Source: an uncultured Acidobacteriia bacterium (GTDB taxonomy: Bacteria; Acidobacteriota; Terriglobia; Bryobacterales; Bryobacteraceae). From it: DNA of 47,166 nucleotides. Where the stretch lies: contig CAIRXZ010000154.1 in assembly GCA_903882645.1 (NCBI GenBank), positions 1-47,166 on the forward strand, read 5' to 3'. Each line of letters begins with the position of its first letter. Positions within the stretch are counted from its first letter, which is position 1. The position numbers and the translations under genes were made by a program. Below, in pieces: positions 24,569 through 35,844 of the stretch. Under the pieces are notes generated by a model. The model did not search any database. It saw only the letters and a list, made by a program, of their open reading frames with translations, and was not told the origin of the DNA.

Positions 24569-24785
24569 TTTGACGCGGAGACGCGGAGTTCGAACCGGCA
24601 ATCTCCCGATTCGCCGCCACATCCTGGACGAGCGCGTTCCTCCGCTCCCTCCGCGCCCGAATTTCGGGACGAGCACAGGTCCGCATGACGGACCGAACCT
24701 CTCCAAACGGTTCTCTCGGCGTCTCTGCGCCTCGGCGGTGAATCCCCTTTCGCTTTTCTCCGCGTCTCCGCGCCTCCGCGTCAAA
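24569..24785. repeat. Inverted GCGGAGACGCGGAG repeat block
   Basis: TTTGACGCGGAGACGCGGAG at 24569-24588 recurs inverted at 24759-24785 (ending CCGCGTCAAA), and a related GTCTCTGCGCCTCGGCGGTGA word sits at 24721-24741. These fill most of the 239-nt gap between converging motB and uvrB. Such words are widespread non-coding repeats in bacteria with many intergenic repeats. No terminator with a U-tract is visible. Confidence 0.5.
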
Positions 24786-24797
24786 CATCCCGCTTGC

Positions 24798-26771
<1,974 letters not shown>

Positions 26772-26783
26772 GATCCCAGCCGG

Positions 26784-27554
26784 TTAATGGATGTTGACCT
26801 TGACGGGGATGATCTCCCCGGTAGGGTCTACGCGGAAGTTCAGAACCAGGGTCCGGGATCCCTCGATGGCCTTCACAGTCAGCGCCGCCTTGCCGCCCGG
26901 CTTCAGATCGGCGCGCGGCGGCGTCACTTCCAGGCCTTGCGGCTTGCCTTCCAAGGCAACGCTCATCGTGCCCGGCGCGGCGTTAGCGAAGGTCACCTCG
27001 GCCGATTCGCCGGCCTTCAAAGCCAGCGAGTCCCTGTCGGCGCTCACCTTGTGGAGCGCGAAGTCCGGAGTGATGGGGAAGTTCGCTGGCATCCCCGGCG
27101 GTCTGGCCGGACCGCTGGCGGCGGTCCCGCCCATTTTGCCGAACGGCGTGTCGCGCGGCTGAGTCTGGTCCACGTACCAATACCACTTTCCGCCCTCCAG
27201 CTTCCAGGTGGTGGACACCGGCAACTTCATCCGCCTGACTTCGATGCCGAAGACCACATCCCGCTCGCAGACGCCGTCCACCTGGGCGCGCCTAAACTTG
27301 TCCGAGTAAACGATGCTCTGGATTTCGAAGCTCAGGTACTTGACCTTGTTGGCGCTGAAGAAGTAGTCCTTGGTGTCCTTGGCGACCAGAGCTTCCGCGT
27401 CGCGGAAGCGGCCGGTCACGAAGTCCTGGTAGAACTCGTTGACGCGCGCGCGAAGCGCCCGATCGACTTTGGCGGGGGGTTTGTCCGCCGGCTTGACCCC
27501 GTCCTGCGCGTACAACGCAGCCGAAAGCAGGGCAAAGGTAACGATGCGCACCAT
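26784..27554 (-). CDS. Secreted hypothetical protein
   Basis: I do not recognise this 256-residue protein. It has a short signal peptide (MVRIVTFALLSAALYAQ), a segment of about 20-140 resembling a nuclear-transport-factor-like cone fold in plan (VNEFYQDFVTGRFRDAEALV, WKLEGGKWYWYVDQ), then a Pro/Gly linker and an Ig-like beta region at 160-256 (LALKAGESAEVTFANAAPG, KPGGKAALTVKA). It is probably periplasmic or surface-bound. It lies 12 nt upstream of uvrB, yet a functional link to DNA repair is not apparent. Confidence 0.75.
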   Translation of the reverse strand: MVRIVTFALLSAALYAQDGVKPADKPPAKVDRALRARVNEFYQDFVTGRFRDAEALVAKDTKDYFFSANKVKYLSFEIQSIVYSDKFRRAQVDGVCERDVVFGIEVRRMKLPVSTTWKLEGGKWYWYVDQTQPRDTPFGKMGGTAASGPARPPGMPANFPITPDFALHKVSADRDSLALKAGESAEVTFANAAPGTMSVALEGKPQGLEVTPPRADLKPGGKAALTVKAIEGSRTLVLNFRVDPTGEIIPVKVNIH

Positions 27555-27614
27555 ACCCCTTATTCTATGGCACAGGCGGCCCCCCGGAGGTGTGCAGGGC
27601 GCGCTGAACGTGGG

Positions 27615-28562
27615 TCATTTGGATGGCGCCAAGCCGCCCTTGCGCCCTTGTACCAAGCCAAGCATGCCCCAGTCGGCCAGGTTCGTAACCCGCCCTTGGC
27701 CGTGCGGCGGCTTCAGTTCCTCGATCTTGAAGTCCACCTTCGTCCCGTTCACTTCCACCAGGGCATGCCCGAAGAACCAGCCATCCTCGTATTTTCCGGA
27801 GGCCCGCAAATGCCCGCCGGAGCTCGCCATCGAAATGTACGTCACGCCTTCCAGCTCGAGATGCGCCAGCAAGTGAGTGTGGCCCGCTATTACGTACTGC
27901 GCTCCGTATTGGCGGGCGAGCTGGTGCAGCGCGAAGTTCGGATTCTGCATCGCCACGGCGATCAGCCAGGATGGCCGGTGGAAGAAAACGAACTTCACCG
28001 GTTGGGCCGCGTGGGCTTTAAGGTCGTTCTCCAGGAACGACAATTCCCCGGCCGGCAACTCCTCCGAGCGGCTGTTGTCGAGGATCGTGAAGTGCGCGTT
28101 TTCATAATCGAAGCTGTAGTGCGGCGGACGCTCCGTATGCCGCTGGTAGAGCCTCTCGGATGCTTCGGACCAGATGTCGTGGTTTCCCGGAACGGCATAC
28201 AACCGGAAACTCCTGTAGGGTTCGAGGATTCGTTCCACCGCCTGCCACTGGGCGGCCGCGGTTGCGTCGTCCGAGCCCTCGATCAAGTCCCCGGTCGCTA
28301 CCACGAACGCCGGGTGCTCGGCGGCGGTCTCCCGCCACGCCTGTTCGAAAACGCCGGCCTGCGCCTCCCCCGTCCGGTCGCCCAGAATCGCGAAGCGGAA
28401 GGACTTCTGGTCCGCCGGGTTCCCGGTTCGGACCAAGGCGAATACCGACGCCGCGGCGGCCAAAAGAAACAGCCGGCGGCGGCCAATTCGAGCGGAAGGC
28501 GATTTGTTGGGAGCGCCGGAAGTCACACCATCCATTATTACCGGGCGCGAGGCGGTCCGCAT
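27615..28562 (-). CDS. Exported metallophosphoesterase
   Basis: The calcineurin-like phosphoesterase motifs are all present: LGDRTGEAQ, VVATGDLIEGSDD, VPGNHDIW, FFHRPSW and IAGHTHLLAH, which ligate two metal ions. A basic and hydrophobic N-terminus (IGRRRLFLLAAAASVFAL) indicates export, possibly by the Tat route because of the paired arginines. The start is uncertain: ATG 28562 has GGGGAG upstream, while ATG 28535 gives a shorter leader. The open frame beyond 28562 reads as non-protein. The substrate could be a phosphodiester or phosphomonoester in the periplasm. Confidence 0.85.
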   Translation of the reverse strand: MRTASRPVIMDGVTSGAPNKSPSARIGRRRLFLLAAAASVFALVRTGNPADQKSFRFAILGDRTGEAQAGVFEQAWRETAAEHPAFVVATGDLIEGSDDATAAAQWQAVERILEPYRSFRLYAVPGNHDIWSEASERLYQRHTERPPHYSFDYENAHFTILDNSRSEELPAGELSFLENDLKAHAAQPVKFVFFHRPSWLIAVAMQNPNFALHQLARQYGAQYVIAGHTHLLAHLELEGVTYISMASSGGHLRASGKYEDGWFFGHALVEVNGTKVDFKIEELKPPHGQGRVTNLADWGMLGLVQGRKGGLAPSK

Positions 28563-28626
28563 CACGGCGACAACTCCCCGAGAAGCCGGTTTCCACCCAC
28601 GGCCGCAACATCGCGCGGCCGATGAC

Positions 28627-29082
28627 CTAGCGCTCGAAGCGGCCCATGTACCGGGCTTCGGCCAGGACATGGCCCTTGAGCGCGCGGGAAAGCAGGGGCG
28701 CCTTCACGCCGGGCGCAAGGCCGAGGGTCTCCACGTCGAGAGCGTACAGCTTGAAGTAATAGCGATGCGGGCCGTGGCCTTTCGGCGGGCTGGGACCTCC
28801 GTAGCCCTGCTTTCCGAAATCGTTCGCGCCGCTCACGCCCAGGCTCCCCGGCTTGCAGCCTTGCGCCAGGGTGTGCGCGCCGGGCGGTATATCGAACAGA
28901 AGCCAGTGGGTCCACGTGCCCACGGGCGCGTCGGGATCGTCCGCCACCAGGGCGAAACTGCGCGTGCCGGCGGGCTCGCCGCTCCATTCGAGCGATGGTG
29001 AGACGTCCGCCCCGCGGCAGGTGTGGAGATCCGGAATCCAGCCTCCGTCCGGGAACGCGCTGGAGAACAGCTTGAATGCCAT
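28627..29082 (-). CDS. YbhB/YbcL-family PEBP-like protein
   Basis: The 151-residue protein belongs to the phosphatidylethanolamine-binding-protein family. It shows DPDAPVGTWTHWLLFDIPP and the ligand-pocket motif GPSPPKGHGPHRYYFKLYALD. Bacterial members are small soluble proteins of uncertain role; some bind anions or lipids. The ATG at 29080-29082 (MAFKLFSSAFPDGG) is preferred over 29115 because GGAGG lies 8 nt upstream. It sits between the TPR lipoprotein and the metallophosphoesterase on the same strand. Confidence 0.9.
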   Translation of the reverse strand: MAFKLFSSAFPDGGWIPDLHTCRGADVSPSLEWSGEPAGTRSFALVADDPDAPVGTWTHWLLFDIPPGAHTLAQGCKPGSLGVSGANDFGKQGYGGPSPPKGHGPHRYYFKLYALDVETLGLAPGVKAPLLSRALKGHVLAEARYMGRFER

Positions 29083-29170
29083 CGAACTCGCCTCCGCGAT
29101 TTGATCGTAGCGCAAACCACGGCGGGCGGAGCGGCCGTCCCGCTTGGAGCGTTCGGCTTAAGTCGCCGGA

Positions 29171-31531
29171 TCAGAGCCGGGCCAGCAAATCCTGGATCTT
29201 CTGCTTCTCGTCGGCGTCGGGATTGTACGCCAGCGCCTTTTTCAGTTCGTCCCTGGCGCGCGCCTTGTCGCCCTTCTGCACCAGCGCCAGGCCCAGGTGA
29301 TAGTGGAATGTCGGCCGGGTGGGCAGTTTGGTCACAAGCGCCTCAAAAATGGGCACCGCGTTGTCCGGCAGATTCTTCTTCAGATAGATCCAGCCCAGGG
29401 TGTCGGACACGTCGGGCACGTTCGGTATGAGCTGCGAGGCGCGCGTAGCCATGCCGAGCGCGACATCCAGATCGCCATTGTGCTCGGCGATGCCGAACGC
29501 CAAGTTGTTCAGCACAACCCCGTTGTTGGGATCCAGCTTCTGGGTGGCTTCGTAGACTTGACGCGCCTCGTTCCACTTGTCGACCGCGGCCAGCGTCATG
29601 CCGAGCGTGGTCAGCAGGCGTATGTCCTCCGGCATGGTCTGGCGGGCGGTCTGCAACGCGGTGACGGCCGCCGCGTAATCGCCCTTCCGGCGGTAGGCCT
29701 CGCCGATTCGCAGGTATATCTCTCCTTGCGCTCTCGTTCCCTTCTCGGTGGTCGCCAGAACCTTCTGGTACTCCTCAATGGACATATCGAAGCGGCCCGC
29801 GCGCATCGCCACGTTGCCGAGCGCCAGGTGGAAGTCCATGCGGGTCGGCGTCTTGGCGCATTCCGTCTGAAGGAGCTTTACCGCCTGGTCGGTCATGCCC
29901 TGGTCCATGTAGGTTTCCACGATGCCCATCAAGCCCCGCGTGTTGGCCGGGTTCAATTCGTAGGAGCGCCGGAAAGATGCCTCCGCGTCCTTGAATTTCT
30001 GTTGGGCCAGTTCTACGATGCCGATCTCGAAGACAATCTCGGGGGAGTTGGGATTAACCTTGAGCATCTGGTCGAGCAGCCGGCGGGAATCGTCGAACCG
30101 CTTTTGTCCCATGAGCGCCGCCGAGTCGATCAGCAGAGCGCTGGTGTTGTTCACGTCGTACTTCAGGATGTCCTGGGCGGATCTGAGCGCCCCGTCGTAC
30201 TCGCCCTTGGCCACCTGCAACTGGGCGATGGCGAGGCGCGCCGCGGTATAGTCCGGCCGCAGTTCGATGGCCTTCGCCAACTGCTGTCGGGCCTGCTCCG
30301 CGTCGCCCCGCAGGAAGTAGGCGCGCCCCAGATTGTAGTGCGACACGTAATTGTTGGGAGAGCGCGCAACCGCCTGCTGCAACTCGGCCAGGGCTTTGGC
30401 GACGTCGCCCTTGTCCAGCATCAGACTGGCCGCCACGCCGCGCGCGTCCGAGTCGTTGGGGTTGTCTTTCAGGAGCTGAGCGTTGACTTCGGCGGCTTCC
30501 GTGCGTTTGCCCTGGCGCATGTACACGTCGATGACGCGCTTCTGGTAGGACGCCTTGTTCTTGCTGTCCTTGCTCATGCCCTCTTTGTACTCGCGGATGG
30601 CGGAATCCCCGTCTCCCGCCCGAAGGTAGAAATCGCCCACATCGAAATATGCGCGCGCGTATTCGCCGGATTTCGATTTGAGCTGCTGAAGCACGCCGAG
30701 CATTTCGTCGCGGCGGTTCTCCAACACGTACTGCTCGGCCAGCCAGACCAGGAAGCGGTACTGTTTGGGATTGGCCCGGTACCCGGTTTTCAGGACCTCC
30801 TCGGCTTCCTTGCGCTTGTTCTGCAGCCACAGCAAGGTATACAGTTCGCGGTACGCTTCCAGGTAAGTCTTGTCCTTGTCCAGGACGGCGCGGTAGTGCT
30901 GCTCGGCCTCCGCAAAATCGTTCCTCAGCGTCAGGCCGCGGGCCAACTGCATCACAACGCCTTTGTTTCCCGGCTGGATGGCATCCGCCTTGCGGTATTG
31001 TTCCAGGGCCGAGTCCAGATACTGGTGCGCCTCGTCGGATTTCTTGACCTTGCCGGCTTCCACCGCCCTGACGTACAGGAGGTCGCCTGTGAGACGCAGG
31101 CCATCGAAGGAGTTCGGGTTCCGCGCAAGCAAAGCCTTAGTGAAGCCCTCGACCTCGGCCAAAAGGGTCTGGTCGTGGGCTATCAGGGGACTCAGAAAGA
31201 TCTCGGAGAGCTTGACGATCGCGTCCCAGTGCTCCTGCTGGCTGGGCGGAATCAGCTCCACCGCGCGCCGCAACCGCCGGAGGGCGCCGGCCCAGTCCGG
31301 CTGCGGCTGGGCCAAAGCGACCAGCGCCAGCTTGTAATGCGCGATCCCGTACCGCGGATCGATCTTGACGGCGTTCCCGTACTGGATCGAGGCTTCCTTG
31401 AATCTCTTCTTCTCGAAGTACTTGTTGCCGCTTTCCAGGTACCGCCTCTTGGTGCTTTCTTTGTCGCGGCTGCAGGAAACCAGCAGCAGCACGGCGATGA
31501 GCGCGAGCGCAATGGAACGGATCGAACGCAT
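29171..31531 (-). CDS. TPR-repeat lipoprotein (PrsT-like)
   Basis: The 786-residue protein carries a lipoprotein signal ending LLLVSC (lipidated Cys20) and then about 17-20 tetratricopeptide units spanning nearly the whole chain, with typical motifs such as NLGRAYFLRGDAEQARQQLAKAIELRP and NLAFGIAEHNGDLDVALGMA. Its length and repeat plan resemble the PEP-CTERM-system TPR lipoprotein PrsT, which accompanies exosortase and exopolysaccharide loci. No PEP-CTERM protein or exosortase is in this window, though a polysaccharide operon lies 20 kb away. It probably acts as a scaffold at the outer membrane. Confidence 0.85.
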   Translation of the reverse strand: MRSIRSIALALIAVLLLVSCSRDKESTKRRYLESGNKYFEKKRFKEASIQYGNAVKIDPRYGIAHYKLALVALAQPQPDWAGALRRLRRAVELIPPSQQEHWDAIVKLSEIFLSPLIAHDQTLLAEVEGFTKALLARNPNSFDGLRLTGDLLYVRAVEAGKVKKSDEAHQYLDSALEQYRKADAIQPGNKGVVMQLARGLTLRNDFAEAEQHYRAVLDKDKTYLEAYRELYTLLWLQNKRKEAEEVLKTGYRANPKQYRFLVWLAEQYVLENRRDEMLGVLQQLKSKSGEYARAYFDVGDFYLRAGDGDSAIREYKEGMSKDSKNKASYQKRVIDVYMRQGKRTEAAEVNAQLLKDNPNDSDARGVAASLMLDKGDVAKALAELQQAVARSPNNYVSHYNLGRAYFLRGDAEQARQQLAKAIELRPDYTAARLAIAQLQVAKGEYDGALRSAQDILKYDVNNTSALLIDSAALMGQKRFDDSRRLLDQMLKVNPNSPEIVFEIGIVELAQQKFKDAEASFRRSYELNPANTRGLMGIVETYMDQGMTDQAVKLLQTECAKTPTRMDFHLALGNVAMRAGRFDMSIEEYQKVLATTEKGTRAQGEIYLRIGEAYRRKGDYAAAVTALQTARQTMPEDIRLLTTLGMTLAAVDKWNEARQVYEATQKLDPNNGVVLNNLAFGIAEHNGDLDVALGMATRASQLIPNVPDVSDTLGWIYLKKNLPDNAVPIFEALVTKLPTRPTFHYHLGLALVQKGDKARARDELKKALAYNPDADEKQKIQDLLARL

Positions 31532-32043
31532 ATCTACCTCACGAGTTGATTCTCTTATACTCTAAGACAGTCGCAGACCTTTTGCCACAACCGGGAGCGC
31601 TCAGCGGCGCCCCGGCGGCATCTAAAGGTACACGAGCCGCCGCCCGCGAAGGCGCGCAGCTATACTAAAATACCACCGGGCGCGCCGGCCGGCGCAATCG
31701 CCCGATTTCCCGCGCGCCTTCAGGCGCCGGCGGGGTTGCGGCGCGGGATGCGCGAACACGGAAGTTGGGATTCGGGAATGCTCCGAATCCAAGCCCGTAA
31801 GAGCGAAAGACAATAGCCCACGGCGCAAGCCGTGGGGAAGCCGCGAGATTCGCGAAGCCCCGGCAGGGGCGAAAGATCGAGCGGAGCCGCCCGCGCGTCC
31901 GTGCTAGAATCGGAGCGTCTCCCTCCCTCTGGTTCAAAGCGATCTTGTAGCCACGCGGATCTCTATGCTCAAATTCGCAGAACCTTCCCCAGATCTTCAA
32001 ACGCCACTCGGCCCGGTAGCTGGCGCCGCCGCTCTTGGGGACG
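31532..32043. other. 512-nt region with repeats, no supported gene
   Basis: Between the TPR gene and trpD. The stretch 31797-31880 holds a dispersed repeat (listed). The segment 31920-32043 reads on the minus strand as SYRAEWRLKIWGRFCEFEHR and nearby residues, directly after trpD with a TTG that overlaps its end, but the frame dissolves into the repeat. It may be a gene remnant. A CTATACTAAAATA patch at 31661-31673 is AT-rich and could be a promoter. Confidence 0.4.
31797..31880. repeat. Dispersed repeat with CCCACGGC hairpin
   Basis: CCCACGGC (31817-31824), GCAA, GCCGTGGG (31829-31836) form a perfect 8-bp hairpin. It is followed by CGCGA...CGCG and GCCCCGGCAGGGGC, a second symmetrical word. 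The block recalls widespread intergenic repeats with a CCCACGGC stem followed by a CCCCGGCAGGGG word; I have no copy number for it here. Confidence 0.5.
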
Positions 32044-33078
32044 TCAACCGTCTCCAAAGCGCGGCCGGGTGAACCGCGCCAGGGCCTCGACCTTCGCCTT
32101 GGCGGCCCCGCTGTCGAGGGATTGAGCCGCGAGCGTCATACCTTCGGCAAACGTTCCGGCTTTCCCGGCCGCGACCAGGGCGGCGGCGGCATTCACCAGA
32201 ACAATGTCGCGTTGCGGGCCGGAACCACCGCGGAGGACCGTCTGAGCGATCGCGACGTTCCGCGCGAGATCGCCGCCCCGAAGGGCTTCCGGAGCCGCCG
32301 GGGACACGCCGAAATCGTCGGGAGTGAGCGATAGACGTTCCACCGCGCCATCCGCGATCGAAAACGCCAGGGTCGGGCCGGTAGTCGTGATCTCGTCCAA
32401 ACCGTCCGAGCCGTGCACCACGAAGCCGCGGCGCAGTCCTAACGACGCCAAGGCGCCGGCGATCAGACCAGCGGCGCGAGCCGAGGGAGCGCCGGCCAGT
32501 TGCGAATCCGCCCCGGCGGGGTTCGTCAGCGGACCGAGCAGGTTGAAAACGGTCCGCATTTTCAGATCCACCCGCACCGGCTGCGCGTGCCTCATGGCGG
32601 TGTGCACGGCCGGGGCGAACAGAAAGCCGATGCCTATTTCGCGGATCGCGCGGGCCGATTCGGCCGGCGGAAGCGCGATATCGATCCCCAGGGCTTCCAG
32701 CAGGTCGGCGCTGCCGCAGCGGCTCGAGATGGCCCGGTTGCCGTGCTTGGCCACCCGGACTCCCGCGCCGGCTACGGCAAAAGCGGCGATGGTCGAGATG
32801 TTGAAGGTCCCGGCGCCGTCCCCGCCCGTGCCGCAGGTGTCGAGAAGCGGACCCCCGCCGGGGCCGCAATCGACCGGCGTGGCCATCTCCCGCATGGCGC
32901 TCGCGAACCCCACTAGTTCCTCGACCGTCTCGCCTTTCATGCGCAACGCAATCAGGAACGCGGCCATTTGGGGTTGGCTGGCCTGGCCCCCGAGGATGGT
33001 CAGCATAGCCTCCCGGGCCTCTCCCGAGGACAGATCGGCGCGCTCCGCGACGCGCTCCAGGTAAGGTAAAAGGGACAT
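32044..33078 (-). CDS. trpD: Anthranilate phosphoribosyltransferase
   Basis: The 344-residue enzyme joins anthranilate to PRPP in tryptophan synthesis. The PRPP loop is [19 protein letters not shown] (about residues 78-96), followed by [22 protein letters not shown], which binds anthranilate and the second metal, and [12 protein letters not shown]. Length is normal. No other trp gene is adjacent, so the pathway is dispersed in this genome. It is divergent from sucC with only 50 nt between start codons. I see no ribosome-binding site, so a short or leaderless mRNA is possible. Confidence 0.95.
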   Translation of the reverse strand: MSLLPYLERVAERADLSSGEAREAMLTILGGQASQPQMAAFLIALRMKGETVEELVGFASAMREMATPVDCGPGGGPLLDTCGTGGDGAGTFNISTIAAFAVAGAGVRVAKHGNRAISSRCGSADLLEALGIDIALPPAESARAIREIGIGFLFAPAVHTAMRHAQPVRVDLKMRTVFNLLGPLTNPAGADSQLAGAPSARAAGLIAGALASLGLRRGFVVHGSDGLDEITTTGPTLAFSIADGAVERLSLTPDDFGVSPAAPEALRGGDLARNVAIAQTVLRGGSGPQRDIVLVNAAAALVAAGKAGTFAEGMTLAAQSLDSGAAKAKVEALARFTRPRFGDG

Positions 33079-33084
33079 GCTATA

Positions 33085-33112
33085 TTGAGGGTTTCGGCTC
33101 TCGCCATACTAA
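33085..33112 (+). promoter_or_regulatory. Candidate promoter for sucCD
   Basis: TTGAGG (33085-33090) and TACTAA (33107-33112) are separated by 16 nt, upstream of the sucC ATG at 33129. The match to a housekeeping promoter is moderate. The same 50-nt space must also drive trpD on the other strand. Confidence 0.35.
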
Positions 33113-33128
33113 CACAAGCGGTATTTCC

Positions 33129-34286
33129 ATGAAAATTCACGAGTACCAGGCCAAGGCCATTCTGGCTCAGTTCAACGTCCCCGTCCCCCGCGGCGAGGTG
33201 GCGTTCACCGCCGAAGAAGCCGAGGCGGCGGCCAAGCATCTGGGGGGCAGCGTGGTAGTGAAGGCGCAGATCCACGCCGGCGGACGCGGAAAGGGCGGCG
33301 GCGTCATGGTCGCCAAGGACGCCGCGGAAGCCGCCGCGATCGCGCGCCACATGATCGGCATGAAGCTGGTGACCCATCAGACGGGACCGGAAGGCCGGAT
33401 CGTTCAGCGGTTGCTGATCGAGGAGACCCTTCCCATCGAACGCGAGTTGTATCTGGGGATCGTGTTGGACCGCGTGCAGGGGTTGCCGGTATTCATGGCT
33501 TCGGCGGCGGGCGGCATGGAAATCGAGGAGGTCGCCGCCAGAAACCCGGAGATGATCCTGAAGGAGACCTTCCTTCCGGGCGTTGGGCTGATGGCCTACC
33601 AGGCGCGAAAACTGGCCTTCGGAATAGGGATTCCGGCGGCCAGTGTGAATGGCGCCGTAACGGCCATGATTGCGCTGGCCAAGGCCTGCGTAACCATGGA
33701 CGCGTCGCTGGCCGAGATCAATCCAGTCATCTTGACGAAGGAGGGCAAGGCCGTCGCGCTCGACGCCAAGATCAATTTCGACGACAATGCGCTGTACCGC
33801 CACAAGGAGTTGATGGACCTGCGGGACGTCAACGAAGAGGACGCGCTCGAAGTGGAGGCCTCGCGCTACGGGCTGAACTACATCAAGCTCGATGGCGCGG
33901 TCGGCTGCATGGTGAACGGGGCCGGACTGGCGATGGCCACCATGGACATTATCAAGTACGCGGGAGGCAACCCGGCCAACTTCCTGGATGTCGGCGGCGG
34001 CGCCAGCGCCGAGCAAGTGAGGAACGCGTTCCGCATCCTGCTCACCGACAAGCACGTGAAGGCGGTGCTGATCAACATCTTCGGCGGCATCCTGCGCTGC
34101 GACACGCTGGCTACGGGCGTCGTGGCGGCGGCGCGCGAGCTCAACGTCGCGGTCCCGGTCGTGGTCAGGATGGAAGGCACGAACGTGGAGGTGGGGCGGC
34201 GCATTCTGATGGACTCCGGGCTGAACTTCACCCTCGCGCTGGATATGCGGGACGCCGCGGAGAAAGTGGTGAAGCTGGCCGCGTAG
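33129..34286 (+). CDS. sucC: Succinate-CoA ligase beta subunit
   Basis: The 385-residue subunit begins [20 protein letters not shown], the standard SucC start. It has an N-terminal ATP-grasp domain ([49 protein letters not shown]) and a C-terminal CoA-ligase domain ([43 protein letters not shown]). With SucD it makes succinate and ATP or GTP from succinyl-CoA in the citric-acid cycle. No clear ribosome-binding site precedes the ATG. A hairpin repeat separates it from sucD. Confidence 0.97.
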   Translation: MKIHEYQAKAILAQFNVPVPRGEVAFTAEEAEAAAKHLGGSVVVKAQIHAGGRGKGGGVMVAKDAAEAAAIARHMIGMKLVTHQTGPEGRIVQRLLIEETLPIERELYLGIVLDRVQGLPVFMASAAGGMEIEEVAARNPEMILKETFLPGVGLMAYQARKLAFGIGIPAASVNGAVTAMIALAKACVTMDASLAEINPVILTKEGKAVALDAKINFDDNALYRHKELMDLRDVNEEDALEVEASRYGLNYIKLDGAVGCMVNGAGLAMATMDIIKYAGGNPANFLDVGGGASAEQVRNAFRILLTDKHVKAVLINIFGGILRCDTLATGVVAAARELNVAVPVVVRMEGTNVEVGRRILMDSGLNFTLALDMRDAAEKVVKLAA

Positions 34287-34294
34287 GAGACAAG

Positions 34295-34316
34295 CGCCGA
34301 GACGAGTCTCGGCGCG
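34295..34316 (+). repeat. Intra-operon hairpin between sucC and sucD
   Basis: GCGCCGAGAC, GA, GTCTCGGCGC form a perfect 10-bp stem directly after the sucC stop. It is followed at 34316-34339 by GGCAGGCAAGGGCGCCTGCGCC, a relative of the GCAGGCG repeats. No U-tract follows, so transcription probably continues. Confidence 0.6.
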
Positions 34317-34349
34317 GCAGGCAAGGGCGCCTGCGCCACGGGAAAACAG

Positions 34350-35216
34350 ATGAGCGTACTCATAGACCAAAACACCCGGCTGATCGTTCAAGGATTCACC
34401 GGCAAGGAAGGCACGTTCCATACCCAGCAGGCCATCGCCTACGGCACAACGGTGGTGGGCGGGGTGGTCCCTGGCAAGGGCGGCGCGAAGCACCTCGATC
34501 TGCCCGTTTTCGACACGGTTGCGCAGGCCGTGCCGGCGACCGGCGCCAATGCCGCCGTGATCTTCGTGCCGCCGCCGTTCGCCGCGGACGCGATCATGGA
34601 GGCGGCCGATGCCGGCCTGCCGTTGATCGTATGCATCACCGAAGGCATTCCCACGCTGGACATGGTGCGCGTGTGGCGGTTTCTGAAGGACAGGCCGTCC
34701 CGCTTGATCGGTCCGAACTGCCCTGGAATCATTTCACCCGGCAAGTGCAAGATCGGCATCATGCCCGGCCACATCCACAAAGAAGGCCACGTGGGCGTAG
34801 TCTCGCGCTCCGGAACTCTGACCTATGAGGCGGTTGGCCAGTTGACAAGCCTTGGAATCGGACAATCCACCTGCATCGGCATCGGCGGCGACCCGATTAT
34901 CGGAACAAACTTCGTGGACGCCCTGGCGCTTTTCAACGCCGATCCGGACACCCACGCCATTGTGATGATCGGCGAGATCGGCGGGAACGCCGAGGAGACC
35001 GCCGCGGCTTACGTCAAGGCCAACGTGAAGAAGCCTGTCATCGGCTTCGTGGCGGGCCAGACGGCCCCTCCGGGTCGGCGCATGGGTCATGCGGGGGCGA
35101 TCATCGCCGGCGGCTCCGGCAAGGCGTCCGACAAGATCGAGGCCATGCGCGAAGCCGGCATCGCGGTTTGTTCCTCGCCGGCCGAAATCGGAGAGAAGGT
35201 CCGGGGCTGCCTGTAG
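34350..35216 (+). CDS. sucD: Succinate-CoA ligase alpha subunit
   Basis: The 288-residue subunit has the CoA-binding fold at the N-terminus ([24 protein letters not shown]), [21 protein letters not shown], and the active-site histidine in [20 protein letters not shown], which is phosphorylated during catalysis. Length is that of family members. It forms the ligase with SucC, encoded 63 nt upstream. The ribosome-binding site (CGGGAAAACAG) is weak. Confidence 0.97.
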   Translation: MSVLIDQNTRLIVQGFTGKEGTFHTQQAIAYGTTVVGGVVPGKGGAKHLDLPVFDTVAQAVPATGANAAVIFVPPPFAADAIMEAADAGLPLIVCITEGIPTLDMVRVWRFLKDRPSRLIGPNCPGIISPGKCKIGIMPGHIHKEGHVGVVSRSGTLTYEAVGQLTSLGIGQSTCIGIGGDPIIGTNFVDALALFNADPDTHAIVMIGEIGGNAEETAAAYVKANVKKPVIGFVAGQTAPPGRRMGHAGAIIAGGSGKASDKIEAMREAGIAVCSSPAEIGEKVRGCL

Positions 35217-35240
35217 AGAGGTTCGGAAAAGGATATTGAG

Positions 35241-35323
35241 CCGCCGATAAACGCAGATGAACGCGGATGAACGGAATGTAAGTGTTTTGTTTTCAATCTG
35301 CGTTCATCGGCGTTCATCGGCGG
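35241..35323. repeat. Inverted repeat of GAACGC words between sucD and ndk
   Basis: CCGCCGATAAACGCAGATGAACGCGGATGAACG at 35241-35273 is largely mirrored by TCTGCGTTCATCGGCGTTCATCGGCGG ending at 35323. This GATGAACGC-type repeat could form a long imperfect hairpin. It lacks a U-tract. Confidence 0.55.
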
Positions 35324-35393
35324 CCGTTGATTCTAAGGAGCTTCGCGGCCTCGCGGTGCGAGAATAGGCAAGTACCGAACGAAGGAGCTTTTT

Positions 35394-35813
35394 TTGAGCG
35401 TAGAACGCACGTTTTCAATGATTAAGCCAGACGCCGTGGCGGCGGGCCAAGTTGGCGAAATCCTCGCCATGATCGAGCAGGCCGGTTTCAAGATCGTGGG
35501 CCTGCGCATGATCCGTATGACGGAGAAACAGGCGCAAGGCTTTTATGCCGTCCACCGCGAGAAGCCGTTCTTCGCGGGCCTGGTGAAGTTCATGACCGAG
35601 GGGCCGATCCTGGTGATGGCGCTGGAGCGGGAGGACGCCGTCCGGAAATGGCGCGAGGTCATGGGCGCCACCAACCCCGCCAACGCGGCTGAAGGCACCG
35701 TCCGCAAGCGCTTCGCCTCCAGCATCGAGCGCAACTGCGTTCACGGCTCCGACGCGCCGGAGACAGCCGCCGTCGAACTCGGCTTCTTCTTCAGCGCGGC
35801 GGATTTGCTGTAG
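35394..35813 (+). CDS. ndk: Nucleoside diphosphate kinase, TTG start
   Basis: The 139-residue enzyme transfers the gamma-phosphate between nucleotides. It shows ERTFSMIKPDAV at the start and RNCVHGSDAPETAAVELGFFF at the end, with the phosphorylated His117. Length is normal. The start is a TTG at 35394: GAAGGAG lies 7 nt upstream, and the next in-frame ATG, inside FSMIKPD, would cut the first beta-strand. The TTG sits at the end of a run of eight T residues, an unusual start context that could allow slippage. Confidence 0.95.
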   Translation: MSVERTFSMIKPDAVAAGQVGEILAMIEQAGFKIVGLRMIRMTEKQAQGFYAVHREKPFFAGLVKFMTEGPILVMALEREDAVRKWREVMGATNPANAAEGTVRKRFASSIERNCVHGSDAPETAAVELGFFFSAADLL

Positions 35814-35844
35814 GAATAGCGTGTCGGGTAACAAGAGCCTCCTT

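Noticed and set aside
24575-24615. T-arm-like GAGTTCGAAC suggesting a tRNA
   Set aside because: No acceptor stem, anticodon arm or D-arm can be arranged around it, and it sits inside the repeat block.
29297-31549. A 750-codon plus-strand frame opposite the TPR lipoprotein
   Set aside because: It is Leu/His/Val-rich with no domain, and the minus-strand protein is clearly a TPR lipoprotein.
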